Assembly (NCBI RefSeq): GCF_016808335.1
Contig: NC_053137.1
Coordinates: forward strand, 6,213,904 to 6,277,903
Direction: 5' to 3'
DNA from: Panicum virgatum
Taxonomy: Eukaryota; Streptophyta; Magnoliopsida; Poales; Poaceae
DNA length: 64,000 nucleotides
Part shown: positions 1 to 10,795 of the stretch, one piece after another
Layout of the letters: the number at the start of each line of letters is the position of its first letter
Numbering within the stretch: the stretch's first letter is position 1
The notes under the pieces: model-generated
What the model was told of the DNA's origin: nothing
The model's input: the letters and a program-made list of their open reading frames with translations, nothing else
Databases searched by the model: none
Position numbers and translations under genes: made by a program

Positions 1-784
1 CAAATCTGTTTTTCGAAATTATTTTTTCAGCATTTTTGGAGATGCTCGAATAAGCGAACTGGATTGTGATTTGTGAGTTACATCAAATCGTTTAGAGACA
101 GCCTTGATCGACAAGCTTTGTCCGACTGTGTGGTTCTCGTTTTGTTCTCCAGCGATCTCGATCCACCGTGGGTCACAAAAGTGCGCATATTTCTCTCGAT
201 CACTGTTTTCATGTTCTCCTTGGTTCTCAAAGATACTAGCTACTCGCCCTATTCCAAAATGCAATAATCTCTCTCTATACTAAAATGTAATCATTTCTAA
301 CATTATTTTAAAACAAACCATTTTCAATTTGAATAAATTTATGAAAAATAGCAACAATTGTGATCTCAAATAGTAGGATGATCTGTATGTAATATGAAAT
401 AGGACTAAAATTTATTAACTAAGCTTTACCTAACTTTAACGTATTTATAATTGGACGAACATAGGTCATTAAACGTAAATCAGAGCTGAGAACTAGACAA
501 GCAAATTTGGGCTTGATCCAACAAGAATCGAGCTCATAATATGTTATGAAAAGAAAACGTAAATATTAGGGTCATTCTAAGAAAAACAGATGGTCTAATT
601 CAATTTATTGTTTTAAGACAATCTAATTCAATTTCTTACAAAATAATTCGTCACAATTGTCATGCCACATAGGATGCCACATCAAACTTTTGTCCATCCT
701 GGAAAAAATATAGAAGCTAAGTAAATCTTGGTTCTTTTTCAAGAACACGTTGCATGATGCAGGAGGTAGTTAAGGCATGGTTAC
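1..784. other. AT-rich intergenic DNA
   Basis: No credible gene is visible. Short open frames on both strands at about 19-267 overlap each other and show no domain or codon signal. Towards the right end the sequence becomes pyrimidine-rich, leading into the duplicated segment that follows. Confidence 0.6.
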
Positions 785-1060
785 AAACATAGGCTTTTCC
801 TCTTTCTCTTTCTCTCTTCTCCTTTTCATCTTCCTTCTTTTCTTCGTCTTTCATGATTGAAAATTGTTCGAACTTTGGGAGGCTTCATGGGCTGCATGAG
901 TGTGTGTGTGTGTGGGCCGGGGGGGGGGGGGGGGTTGGCCCCCCTGCCATGCAGGATCCAATCCATCTCTGTTTCTCAAGTGTATATCAATACTGCAATA
1001 ATAAACAACATCAATATAGCAGTGCCATGGGTTTCTGTAACACCCAAAATTTAAATTTTG
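785..1060. repeat. Copy A of a diverged tandem duplication
   Basis: This segment carries a CT-rich tract, then a stretch including GATTGAAAATTGTT and TTTGGGAGGCTTCATGGGC, a (TG)n/(G)n run at about 900-934, and a tail ending near AGCAGTGCCATGG. The same order of blocks recurs at 1120-1247 and continues after the copia element at 10064-10175. The pair is therefore an old tandem duplication. The poly-G run is unstable low-complexity sequence. No coding function is supported. Confidence 0.55.
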
Positions 1061-1119
1061 TTTGAATTCAAAATAGTTTTATTCAAATGATCCTTGTGCT
1101 GTGTAAAAAGAAAAAAAAC

Positions 1120-1247
1120 TTTTCTTTTTCCTCCCCTTTCTCTTGGCAGCCCGTCCCAGCTCTCTTTTACTTCATCTTCCTTCTTTTCTTTTTCTCTTCT
1201 TTGGTTGAAAATTGTGGCTTTGGGAGGCTCCATGGGCGGAGGCCCCC
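1120..1247. repeat. Copy B, left half, of the tandem duplication
   Basis: It matches copy A from the CT-rich tract through TTTGGGAGGCTCCATGGGC and then stops abruptly at the copia 5' LTR. The last five bases, CCCCC at 1243-1247, are the left target-site duplication of the copia element. Confidence 0.55.
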
Positions 1248-1433
1248 TGTTAAGATTAATTAATAGTGATCAATTAGGATTAATAGCATCATTAGCAACT
1301 GCTAATGATGGTTGTACGGCATGGCCCTTTCGGGGCTTTTGGCCCCTTCGCATCAGGCAAATGCCTGATCCCCTTTGTATATATTACTTTATTGTCCATC
1401 AATACACACTGTTACAACACTTTTCACTCAACA
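1248..1433 (+). repeat. Copia 5' LTR
   Basis: This 186-bp LTR has TG...CA ends. It contains an 11-bp-stem hairpin at 1287-1310, a GGGGC/GCCCC hairpin just downstream, and an 8-bp-stem hairpin at 1352-1369. A TATA-like GTATATATT lies at about 1378-1386. Just 3' of the LTR is CGTTATCACGCACGC. This is not the common initiator-Met 3'-end primer site; it partly resembles the complement of the anticodon arm of initiator-Met tRNA, as used by copia elements primed by an internal tRNA fragment (inference). Confidence 0.9.
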
Positions 1434-2760
1434 CGTTATCACGCACGCGCTCGCCACTGACGAGAAAGAAAAGAAGGGATGGCAGCGACAGGAGAAGAAA
1501 GAAAAAGAACACAGATGACCGCCGGGGAGTTCTCGGGGAGGACATCGCCGGCGCTGAACGCCCCCTGCAGGAAGAACACGCCGGTGATTTCGCCGGAGAA
1601 CTGCAAGGTAAAGGACATGGCTAACCCCGTACCTTCCATGAATGCCATGGTGGACTCCATCACCGACGCCGTCGAGTCTACACTCCACCGTGGCCAAACC
1701 GCAGGAGGCCTCCGCCGCCAGATGCTGCAGAGCACGATTCGTTGCGTTCTTCGCTACATCCATGCTCAGCGCATCCCTCCTCGCCATTTCAACGGCATCC
1801 ACACTAAGGGGAGTGGCGGTCGGCGGCAATCGACGCCGCAACTGCCGCCACACTGGACGCCGCGCTCGTCGTCCACACTGCCGCCGCCCATGGCGCCGGC
1901 ACTGCTCCCGCTGCCGCCTCCTCCACCGTTGCCGTCCCCCATGCTTGCACGCCCTCGGAACGGAGGTGGCGGCCCTCTGGCTACAAGCCATGGCGCCCCC
2001 TCCATTCCCAACATCGAGGCCGCTGCGTGACCGCCCGGCTTCGCCTACGACTTCAACGTCGTTCTTCCTCCTCCTCCCCCACCGCCGGGACGCCCTTCCT
2101 ACGTCGACGCGGCGGCCAATCGCCCGCGCAGGGGCGTCCTCCCTCCGGGGCCGGCTCTTGGCGCCGGATTCGCCTCTCCCTCGACTCCGGGGGAGGCGGC
2201 TCTGCACCCTTAAGCACCGTCGGGATGGCTGGTGGGGGGCGGATCCTACGTGCCCCGGCTTGCAGTGACGGTCCTAGGGACCGGAGCTCGCCGGGGACGG
2301 GCGGACTTGCTCCGCCGGTCGGCCTCCATGGCCGAGCTTTGAAGCTCGCCATAAGAGGAGGGAAAGGGGGATTGGAGGTTGAAGACAAGGGGCGGCGGCA
2401 GCTGGACGGCGGCCAAGGGCAGCAGGCGACAACAGCGGACGGCAGAGGGCGACGGCCGATGGCCGGCGGCGGTGGCTAGTGGACAGGGGCGGTTAGGGTC
2501 TCCAAACCCTAACCGTCGCCTTATATAGGCCGCTGGAGACCGGACTGGGCCGGCCGTCTGCACCTGGCCCCTAGCGGACCGGGCCGAGCGCCAGGTCACG
2601 GGCCGGTTGGGCGGCGCGCCTGACCGTTGGCCGATGGGCCGCGCGTGCGCGCGCCTGGCTGCTGGGCCCGCCGGGCCGCTTGCGTGGCTGCCCACTGGAT
2701 TTCTATTTCTTATTTTCTTAGTTATTTTCCATTTTAACAGCATTAGTAGTATAATTAGCC
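1434..2760. other. GC-rich leader or captured segment inside the copia element
   Basis: This 1.3-kb block is strongly GC-rich, while the rest of the element is AT-rich. Several overlapping frames are open on both strands, but none gives a recognisable protein. On the minus strand there is promoter-like sequence: TATATAAGG at about 2520-2528 followed by a GGTTAGGGTTTGGAG leader-like stretch. It may be acquired host DNA or a family-specific untranslated leader. The sequence between 2761 and 2852 returns to AT-rich composition. Confidence 0.5.
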
Positions 2761-2852
2761 TCTGTTTTAGCTAATTTGTTTTCTTGTGAGACTTATCTAC
2801 TTAAATTGTATTGTATGTTGTTAATCAGTACTGCTGTTCTTGTGTTTATATA

Positions 2853-4270
2853 TGTTGGCACAAAAATCAACACACTGGAATCCGAGGGCAAGTGTTTGCT
2901 AAGCTTCGGAAAGTAGACCAAGCGTGCCAGTCAATTTGACCTGTAATTGACAAAGGATAAATAAAGTAAAATTCGAGAGCGTATCGGCTGGGATTCCGAA
3001 TATCTCTCAAGTGGCGTATCGGCAAGGCTCCGCCGATACAGAAAATGATAACAGATTCGGTAAGATAAACGTGTATTAAAAGCGATATAAAGGAAATCGG
3101 CAAGAGACTGCCGATATCGGTATGCAACAGACGGCTTTGATCTAAACCGACACGTGCCAAAAAACAATGCACAAACCTACAAATGTATGGATCTGAGCAA
3201 AGCTGAGCTTACAACCAATCTAACCGGCTTTGCAAGATTTAATGTGAAAATAAGATAACTAACAACCGATTAAATGGATCGTGAAGCCGGGTAATTTGTG
3301 AATTAATCTAGACGAGACGACAGCGATACGCCCGGAAGTCAAAGCCTAAATATAATTCGATAACTTTTGAATAGATCTGAACGAAGCGACAGCGATGCGC
3401 CCGGAAGCTAAAGCTCAGATTTACTCGGTAAACGAAAACTTACCAGCAGATCAAGTCGCTCGAATGTGAGGCGTCCTTGATTAACTTGAAAGAACTCGTC
3501 GAAAAAGAAAAGAAAATACGAAGTCGCCGAAAAGTAAATTGCAGGTAAAAAGTAGAGTTTGTTTGTTGATCGTGTGATAAATCTTTTACAATGGACGGGG
3601 TACATATTTATAGCCTAGGCAGCCTAGCCGGTTACGAGAGAATAAATATCTAAACAAACTAATATTAAGATACATAGATTCTAATTTCCCTTCCACAGAA
3701 TCCTTACTATTGAAGCTTCCTTGATTTGGCGGCGGTGGCGGCGGCCCACGCAGAAACAACCATGCGACAGATTTAGCCATCATCCTTGCGTGCACAACTA
3801 ACCAGGCCTCTCACACGTGACATGGACCAGCACTTATACCACAATCTTTACTTTCTTTATTCTCATCAAACATCACCTCGTGCACATGGCCGGTGATTAT
3901 TTCCCCATATTCAATTATAGAAACCAACCATAAGCTTTGCCCTTTGCTTGTACGTGCAAGCCTTTCTTTTAATCTTGCCTTTTCTTTATTCTAATCAAAT
4001 TCGCACGCACGAGCTTCCTTCATAATTAATTAATACGGCCACTACCTTTAATCACCTTCCATGCAAATTAGGAGCATCTCCCTAATGCACGTGCATGTGT
4101 GCTCGCCCATGCTTGCATTCTTCCTGGAAGAACCAACGCCATTAGAAACTTACCGATTGCTGCCCATGCATGTTTGATCCCTCTTGCTACGACTCCAGCG
4201 CACGTATGCCACTAGCCGATGATCTTCATAATTCAGATTACACCGGATTTGTCAAAATCCGGTGTCAACA
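2853..4270 (-). mobile_element. Solo LTR, gypsy-like, nested in the copia element
   Basis: The 1,418-bp segment reads on the minus strand from TGTTGACACCGGATTTTG to TTTTTGTGCCAACA, the terminal style of grass gypsy LTRs. It interrupts the copia leader. The flanks are ATATA (2848-2852) and GTATA (4271-4275), a target-site duplication with one mismatch. A minus-strand TATAAATA lies at 3605-3612. No internal retroelement genes are present, so it is a solo LTR left by LTR-LTR recombination (inference). Confidence 0.75.
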
Positions 4271-4643
4271 GTATATATTTGTGGCTTGATTTAATATGTA
4301 TATACATTGCGATTAAATATCCTATGAGAGTATTATTTGTGCGATCATATTTTCTTTTGCATTATACACATATTATTTTTGTGTTCTTTTCTGGTATATA
4401 TTAGTGCAAATTATCCTCTCTGTTTTTGCACTTTATACTTGTTTATATTGTCTCTACTTCATAGAATCATGTATGTTTGTGCCCCAAAACATTTAGCACT
4501 ACATACAAGTTAACTAGAGCAATTCCAACATTCGTTAATTAAATTGTACACCTACTATTGCCTTAAATAATACAACATTCTCATGTTTGATTTAATTTAC
4601 CTTACGGTAAATTCACTAAGTCCATAATTGTCCACGGAGGACC
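4271..4643. other. AT-rich untranslated region before copia gag
   Basis: This stretch resumes the copia leader after the nested solo LTR and leads to the gag start codon at 4644. Short open frames here show no similarity that I recognise. Confidence 0.5.
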
Positions 4644-5707
4644 ATGGCCACTAAGGAGTTCGAGGAACTCGCATTAGATGGCAGCAATTACCCTACATGG
4701 GCTTCTGATATCGAGATAGCGATTGCATCTCGTGGTCTTTTGGCTACAATAGAGCCTGCCCAAGCTGGAGTTGTCCTCCAAGACAAGCAAGTCTATACAG
4801 CTTTGGCTTTACTATGATTTTATATTCATAAGGATCTCAAAGCTGAATACCTTATGACTAAAAATCTTCGTGAATTATGGGACTATCTGAAAGAGTGTTA
4901 TGAGCAGCAAAAGGAACTCATTTGGCCTGAGGATAATCATGAATGGAATCACTTACGTCTCCAAGATTCTAAATCTCCAAGATTCTAAATCTCCAAGATT
5001 CTAAATCTGTGGCGGACTATAATCATGTTGTTCATAAAATTTGCTCTAAATTGAAGTTTTGCGAGAAAGAGCCAACAGATGCAGATAAGATAGAGAAAAC
5101 ACTCTCTATTATGCTTCCGTCTGATCGTGTATTGCAACAGCAATACCGGGCCAAGAATTACCAAGTTTATTCTCAGCTCATCCATACATTGACTCAGGCC
5201 GAAAAACATGCCAAGCTTCTTATGAAGAATCATCATAAGCACCCGGTTGGTTCGGCACCTTTACATGAGGTTCACAATGTACAGAAAAATGCTAAGAATA
5301 AAAAGTTCAATGGAACTACTCCAAAGAATAGATTTGGTAAATGCAAACACAATAAGGGGCAGAGACCGAATTCATACAAGAGGAGCAAAGACAATGCGAG
5401 ATCCAAAAATGACAACAAGTGTCATAGATGTGGTGACTTCTCGCATTTTGCTAAGAATTGTAGTGCTCCAAAGTATTTGGTTGCTTTGTACCAAAAGTCA
5501 TTAAAAGAGAGCAAGCACCCAGGAGGAACAAGATATGAGACACACTTCAATCTTGCATCCGAGATTGTCAAGGATAAGAGTTGTTCACACCAGGAACCAA
5601 AAGAATAGGAGAACAACAACACTCTTCACGTTGAAGAGAAAATACCATCAACTGACAACATGCTCATAGACTTCGGTTCTGGAGACATGTTTGGAGATAT
5701 TGACTAA
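4644..5707 (+). pseudogene. Copia gag, disrupted
   Basis: The frame starts with MATKEFEELALDGSNYPTW, the usual N-terminus of copia Gag of this type, and ends in an acidic tail before TAA at 5705-5707. A CCHC zinc knuckle, CHRCGDFSHFAKNC, is near the C-terminus, with basic sequence before it. Breaks: TGA at codon 58 (4815-4817), a frameshift caused by a triplicated 16-bp unit at 4959-5006, and TAG at 5606-5608 ahead of the natural end. Intact Gag would coat retrotransposon RNA in cytoplasmic particles; this copy cannot. Confidence 0.85.
4959..5006 (+). repeat. Three tandem copies of a 16-bp unit in gag
   Basis: CTCCAAGATTCTAAAT occurs three times head to tail without a mismatch, at 4959-4974, 4975-4990 and 4991-5006. 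The two extra copies add 32 bp and so shift the gag frame. Perfect identity implies a recent expansion. Confidence 0.95.
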
Positions 5708-5922
5708 TTTTTTGGTCCATAACTTGATATCAGATTGCACATATGTTGTCAATAGTTATTTTCGATTGTATTATTTGTTATAAGGATTGCATACCTAAGT
5801 TATTTAGTTTGTACATACTCATAAATATTGTAATATCATACTTTTATATTATTCAATATATTGTATGTTTATGTCTATATGTTATAATATTAAATTAAAT
5901 TATATTACTGTTTTACATATAG
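5708..5922. other. AT-rich spacer between gag and pol
   Basis: This stretch of about 215 bp is very AT-rich, full of stops in all frames, and ends in TTTTACATATAG directly before the ATG of the protease frame at 5923. It looks like an intron or a regulatory spacer rather than decayed coding sequence. Confidence 0.45.
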
Positions 5923-8900
5923 ATGTCTCTTGATTGCAATCCAAAGGAGGAAGAATTATGCCTTGTGGACTCATGTACCACAAACTCTATACTTAGAGAG
6001 ATCAAATATTTTCAAACTCTTACAAAAAAAGAGGGAAACATTATGACTATTGCTGGTCGTGGCGCATTAATAGTTGGCTCTGGACAAGCCACTATTACTC
6101 TCCCTATGGGTACACAGATTATGATAGAGGATGCATTGTTGTATCCTGATTCGACTCGTACCCTTTTAAGTTATAGAGATATCCGTAAGAATGGTTTTCA
6201 TGTAGAAACACATGAAGACAATAAAGATGAATTCCTTCTCTTTAGTAAACTTACGAGATTTGGCAAACAAATCTGCGAAAAGATTTCTTCACTCCCAACT
6301 GGATTGTACTTTACATACATAAAGCCTATAGAACATATTGCTTATAAAATAATTTTCCAAAATGTCGATACATTCCAGAACTAGCATGATCGACTAGGGC
6401 ATCCTGGACTAGGGATGATGAGGAAAATTATTAACAATTCAATTGGTCATGATATGGAAAACACAAAGTTTCCCCAGAATAAAGATTTTTTTTTTGCACT
6501 GCTTGTTCAATTGGAAAATTAATTTTAAGACCATCATATCTTAAAATTAGAGCTGAACCACTAAAATTCCTTGAAAGAATTCAAGGAGATATTTATGGTC
6601 CGATTCAACCATTGTCGGGACCGTTCAAATATTTCATGATATTGATAGACGCATCTACTAGATGGTCTCATGTGTCCCTTTCATCGACATGCAACCATGC
6701 TTTCGCTAAGATAATGGCTCAACTTATTAAGTTGAAGGCTCATTATCCTGAACATCGGATTCAATCTATCCGAATGGACAATGCTGCTGAATTCTCATCC
6801 CGTGTATTTAATGATTATTGTATGGCATTGGAAATTCAGGTTCAGCACTCGGTTCCATATGTCCATACCCAAAATGGTTTGGCTAAATCATTGATTAAAT
6901 GAATCAAGCTCATTGCAAGGCCATTACTAATGAATTGCAAATTGCCTACGTTGTGTTGAGGTCACGCAGTTCTGCACGCTGCCGATTTGATCCAACTAAG
7001 ACCAACTGCATATCACGAAACCTCCCCATTGCAGTTAGTACGTGGAAATCCTCCGAGTATTTCCCATTTGCGTAAGTTTGGGTGCGCTGTATACGTACCC
7101 ATCTCACCACCTCAGCGAACATCGATGGGCCCTCACAGAAAACTAGGGATCTATGTTGGATATTCATCTCCGCCCATCATTAAGTATTTAGAACCCTTGA
7201 CTGGGGATCTATTTCCTGCCCGTTTCGCTGATTGTATTTTTAATGGGGATCATTTCCCGGCATTAGGGGGAGAATTGTACCAAAAAGAATGCCAGAAAAT
7301 TAATTGGAATGCAGAAGGCATTTCATTCTCTGATCCACGTACTACAGAAACTGAACTACAAGTTCAAAGAATTATTGATTTGCAAAATATTGCAAACAAT
7401 CTGCCAGACGCTTTTGATGATTATAAAGGTGTCACAAAGTCTATATATCCTGCAAGGAACGTGCCTGAAAGAGTGGAGGTACCTAATAAAACCACTCAAC
7501 CCCAAACTGGAAAGAAGAGGGGGAGAAGCACTTCCAAGAAGCAAGAAAAGACTGGAAATACATCTAAAATTTCCATTGATAGACAATTAAAGGACAAGCA
7601 ATGTCTTGTGGATATATGTGATCCACAATCTAGCCCAATTATGCACATAAACACTGAGGCTGGAACATCAGAAGACCCTAGATCCATCATATTGGGAGAT
7701 CATGATGAGTCTTTAAGGGTAGACGAAATTGCTATAAATTTCGTTGAGACTGGAGAGTCTTATGATCGTAAGTCCACGATAGTCGACTGTTACCTCTCTG
7801 AGCACATTGCAAATATTCTTCAAACAGATTCAGATCCCAAGTCTATGACAGAGTGCAAGAAGCGCTCTGACTGGGATAAGTGGAAGATAGCAATAGAAAT
7901 AGAGATTGCCTCGCTTTATAAAAGGAAAGTGTTTTCAGCTGTAATGCCAACACCTCCTGGTATCCTTCCTGTGGGATACAAATGGGTTTTCATTCGTAAA
8001 AGAAATGAAAACAACGAAGTGGTGAGATATAAAGCAAGGCTAGTGGCACAAGGTTTTACGCAAAGACCTGCCGTTGATTTCAACGAAACCTATTCTCCAG
8101 TAATAAGTGGAATAACCTTCCGATATTTAATATTGCTGGCAGTACAAAATCATCGATCTATGCAGTTAATGGACGTAGTGACCGCATATTTATATGGGCC
8201 ATTGGATTATGAGATATACATGAAAGTTCCTGAAGGAATTAGTATACCAGATAATAAGGCAAATCACAACATGTATTGTGTCAAGTTGCAGAAGTCATTA
8301 TATGGCTTAAAATAGTTAGGCCGAATGTGGTACAATCGGTTAAGTGAATTCCTTAAATTGAAAGGATACACAAATAATGATGACTGCCCATGTGTCTTCA
8401 TTAAGAAATTTTCAACAGGATTTTGTATTATATCGGTATACGTTAATGATCTTAACATCATTGGCAATGGATCCGATATTAATGAAGCACGTCATCATTT
8501 AAAGACGAGTTCGAAATGAAAGATTTGGGTCAAACCAAATTTTGCTTGGGTTTACAACTTGAGCACTTTCATTCTGGTATATTTATATACCAAGCTTCCT
8601 ATGTCCAGAAAATATTAGAAAAATTCAATATAGACAAGTCATATCCAGCAAAAACTCCCATGGTAGTATGATCCTTTGAAATTGAGAAGGATCCTTTTAG
8701 ACCACGGGAAAAAGAAGAAGAGATTTGGGACCACATGTCCCATATCTAAGTGCCATTGGAGCACTAATGTATCTTGCTAACAGCACCAGGCCTGATATTG
8801 CATTTGCAGTAAATTTGCTAGCAAGACATAATGCTGCGCCTACCAAACATCATTGGGTAGGAGTCAAAACGGTATTAAGATATCTCAATGGCACTAGAGA

Positions 8901-9462
8901 TCTTGGATTATTTTATAACAGAAATCAAGATCCAAGTTTATTAGGATATACAGATGCTGGTTATTTATCAGATCCCCATAATGGCAGATCGCAAACAGGC
9001 TTTGTATTTTTACAAGGAGGAACATCAATCTCTTGGAAATCTACAAAGCAGACATTAGTGTCTACTTCCACCAATCATTCTGATATAATAGCTTTATATG
9101 AAACTTCACGCGAATGCGTATGGCTTCGTAGAATGATAAACCACATAATACAATCATGTGGTATAGGTGCGATTGAGACACCAACAATTATCTTTGAAGA
9201 TAATTCTGCATGGGTTACTCAGATGGAATCATGTTATATTAAGAGTAATATGACTAAACATATTATTCCCAAATTATTCTATCCCCATGAACTCCAAAAG
9301 AATGGAGAAATTGAAATCTTGCAGACTAAGTCATGTGATAATTTAGTAGATTTATTCACAAAATCTCTACCATACTCTTCATTTCGTAAATGCGTTGAAG
9401 GTATTGGTATGAAGAGACTTAGAGACTTGCAAGGATTAGGGGGAGAATCAAATCAAATATAA
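5923..9462 (+). pseudogene. Copia pol (protease, integrase, RT, RNase H), disrupted
   Basis: Protease: LVDSCTTNSIL, with Cys after the catalytic DS. The integrase zinc-binding segment reads stop-HDRLGHPGLG (TAG at 6382-6384), and a T-run at about 6486-6495 adds a frameshift. The integrase core shows QGDIYGP and MDNAAEF, but the third acidic residue is Lys (6885-6887), and TGA follows at 6900-6902. Reverse transcriptase has KARLVAQGFTQ and DVVTAYLYG, a stop after YGLK near 8314, and the catalytic YVDD is YVND (Asn codon 8445-8447). RNase H (about 8725-9462) has GYTDAGYLSD and NHSDIIAL, where Glu is usual. Many changes are G-to-A or C-to-T. Intact Pol would copy and integrate the element; this one is inactive. 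Confidence 0.9.
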
Positions 9463-9854
9463 CTTGAATAATCATTACATTACACTCTTTTCTTTATATA
9501 AGTTTTACTCTTATAGAGTTTTCTCATATAAAGTTTTTAATAAGCTAATGTTAACACATTGTATATGTAATATTATCTATTTTTCCTTACTGAGGTTTTT
9601 CGAAGATAATATTGAAGACATATTGATCTCTGATCAGATTGTTTTTAGACTATGTCTTTAAGAAATTCTTAAAGGGTCGATTAACATTGGAATTACATAT
9701 ATATCGTGGTGTTTCTCCTTATTTTTCCCACCGGGTTTTAAGGAGTTTTGCCCGATATATCGATATACTTTGGTTTTTTCCCACAGGATTTTTCCAAAGC
9801 CTCAAGACGATAATTGATGGACAAATACGATGCCAATAAGAAGACCATTGATCA
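9463..9854. other. Copia 3' untranslated region
   Basis: AT-rich sequence between the end of the RNase H frame and the polypurine tract. It contains no domain-bearing frame. Confidence 0.6.
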
Positions 9855-9862
9855 AGGGGGAG
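9855..9862 (+). promoter_or_regulatory. Copia polypurine tract
   Basis: AGGGGGAG abuts the TG of the 3' LTR at 9863, the expected position for plus-strand DNA priming. Confidence 0.8.
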
Positions 9863-10058
9863 TGTTAAGATTAATTAGGATTAATTAATAGTGATCAATT
9901 AGGATTAATAGCGTCATTAGCAACTGCTAATGACGGTTGTACGGCATGGCCCTTTCGGGGCTTTTGGCCCCTTCGCATCAGACAACTGTCTGATCCCCTT
10001 TGTATATATTACTTTATTGTCCATCAATACACACTGTTACAACACTTTTCACTCAACA
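9863..10058 (+). repeat. Copia 3' LTR
   Basis: This 196-bp LTR carries a 10-bp internal duplication (TTAATTAGGA) absent from the 5' copy. Its hairpins at 9912-9935 and 9977-9994 match those of the 5' LTR, with paired base changes that keep the stems. It ends CTCAACA, followed by the CCCCC target-site duplication. Confidence 0.95.
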
Positions 10059-10063
10059 CCCCC

Positions 10064-10175
10064 TACCCCCACGTTGGATCTAGTCCGCCCTGTTTTCCTA
10101 AGTGTATATCTAAACTCTAATAAACTACCCCAATCTATAATTTTAGCAGTGCTATGGTTTTCAAAACTTTTTTTA
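10064..10175. repeat. Copy B, right half, of the split tandem duplication
   Basis: Starting after the right target-site duplication, this segment resumes similarity to copy A at 940-1045, for instance AAGTGTATATC and TTAGCAGTGCTATGG. This shows that the copia element landed inside copy B. Confidence 0.55.
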
Positions 10176-10502
10176 GATAATAAGAAAGAGTATCCGGCCT
10201 TGACCTCAAAAGAGGCTACAGCCGCTTATTACAAAGTTTGCAGCTCTTCCATCTGCGATCACAATGACAAAAATAAACATAAGGCGACATAGTCATCCCA
10301 AAAGTTTGATGAAGACGCTTATTAAGGACCAATCTTATTACTAAACCTTCATCCATGGTTGGTAAATAACTGCATTACCAAAACCTCTATGATTTGACAT
10401 GCCTTCTGTACCGCCTTCTTGTCTTCATCATGCCTTTGTAGTTGTGCCTAGAATCTGAGCCAATGGGTTCCCCGATATAGTACATGTAAATAAGTTTTAG
10501 TT

Positions 10503-10795
10503 AGAGATTGTCAAACACCACATCATTCCTACTAAGCCAAATGGCCCAACACAAAGCAGATGCTCCTACTAACAGTTGTCTTTTTAACTTCGTTCCAACC
10601 CCTCTAAGCCAATTACCAAACAGATGAGTAATACTACGAGGCGGATTTAAAACAAAGGTAAATTGTATGGCTCTCCATAGGAATTTGGCTACATGACAAT
10701 CAAAAAGAAGTGTTGAATAGTTTTATCACTAGAACAGAAGCAACAATATTTGTTGTCATTCCAATTCCGTCTACTTACCTTTTCAAGACCAAAGT
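10503..10795 (-). pseudogene. LINE remnant, zinc-binding reverse transcriptase C-terminus
   Basis: Read on the minus strand with one small frameshift, the segment encodes CCFCSSDKTIQH, then FDCHVAKFLWRAIQF, and ends around LCWAIWLSRNDVVFDN before a stop. This is the pattern of the zf-RVT domain found at the C-terminus of plant LINE-type reverse transcriptases, with its Cys/His cluster and FLWRA...WAIWLSRND signature. Only this domain is detectable, so it is an old fragment. Sequence from 10176 to 10502 shows nothing definite. Confidence 0.7.

Larger units (their letters stand above)
1248..10058 (+). mobile_element. Ty1/copia LTR retrotransposon, full-length but decayed
   Basis: The element runs from TGTTAAG to CTCAACA and is flanked by CCCCC at 1243-1247 and 10059-10063. 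The LTRs are 186 bp and 196 bp. Internal parts in order are a long GC-rich leader, a nested solo LTR (2853-4270), gag, an AT-rich spacer, and pol in the copia order protease, integrase, reverse transcriptase, RNase H. A purine tract precedes the 3' LTR. Stops, frameshifts and lost catalytic residues make it non-autonomous. The LTRs differ by one 10-bp indel and five substitutions over about 186 aligned bases, which suggests insertion on the order of a million years ago if a usual grass LTR rate applies (inference). Confidence 0.95.

Noticed and set aside
1428..2743. Long open frames on both strands in the GC-rich copia leader (for example 259 codons on the minus strand)
   Set aside because: Several frames are open at once with Arg/Ala/Pro-rich translations and no domain, the pattern expected from GC-rich DNA.
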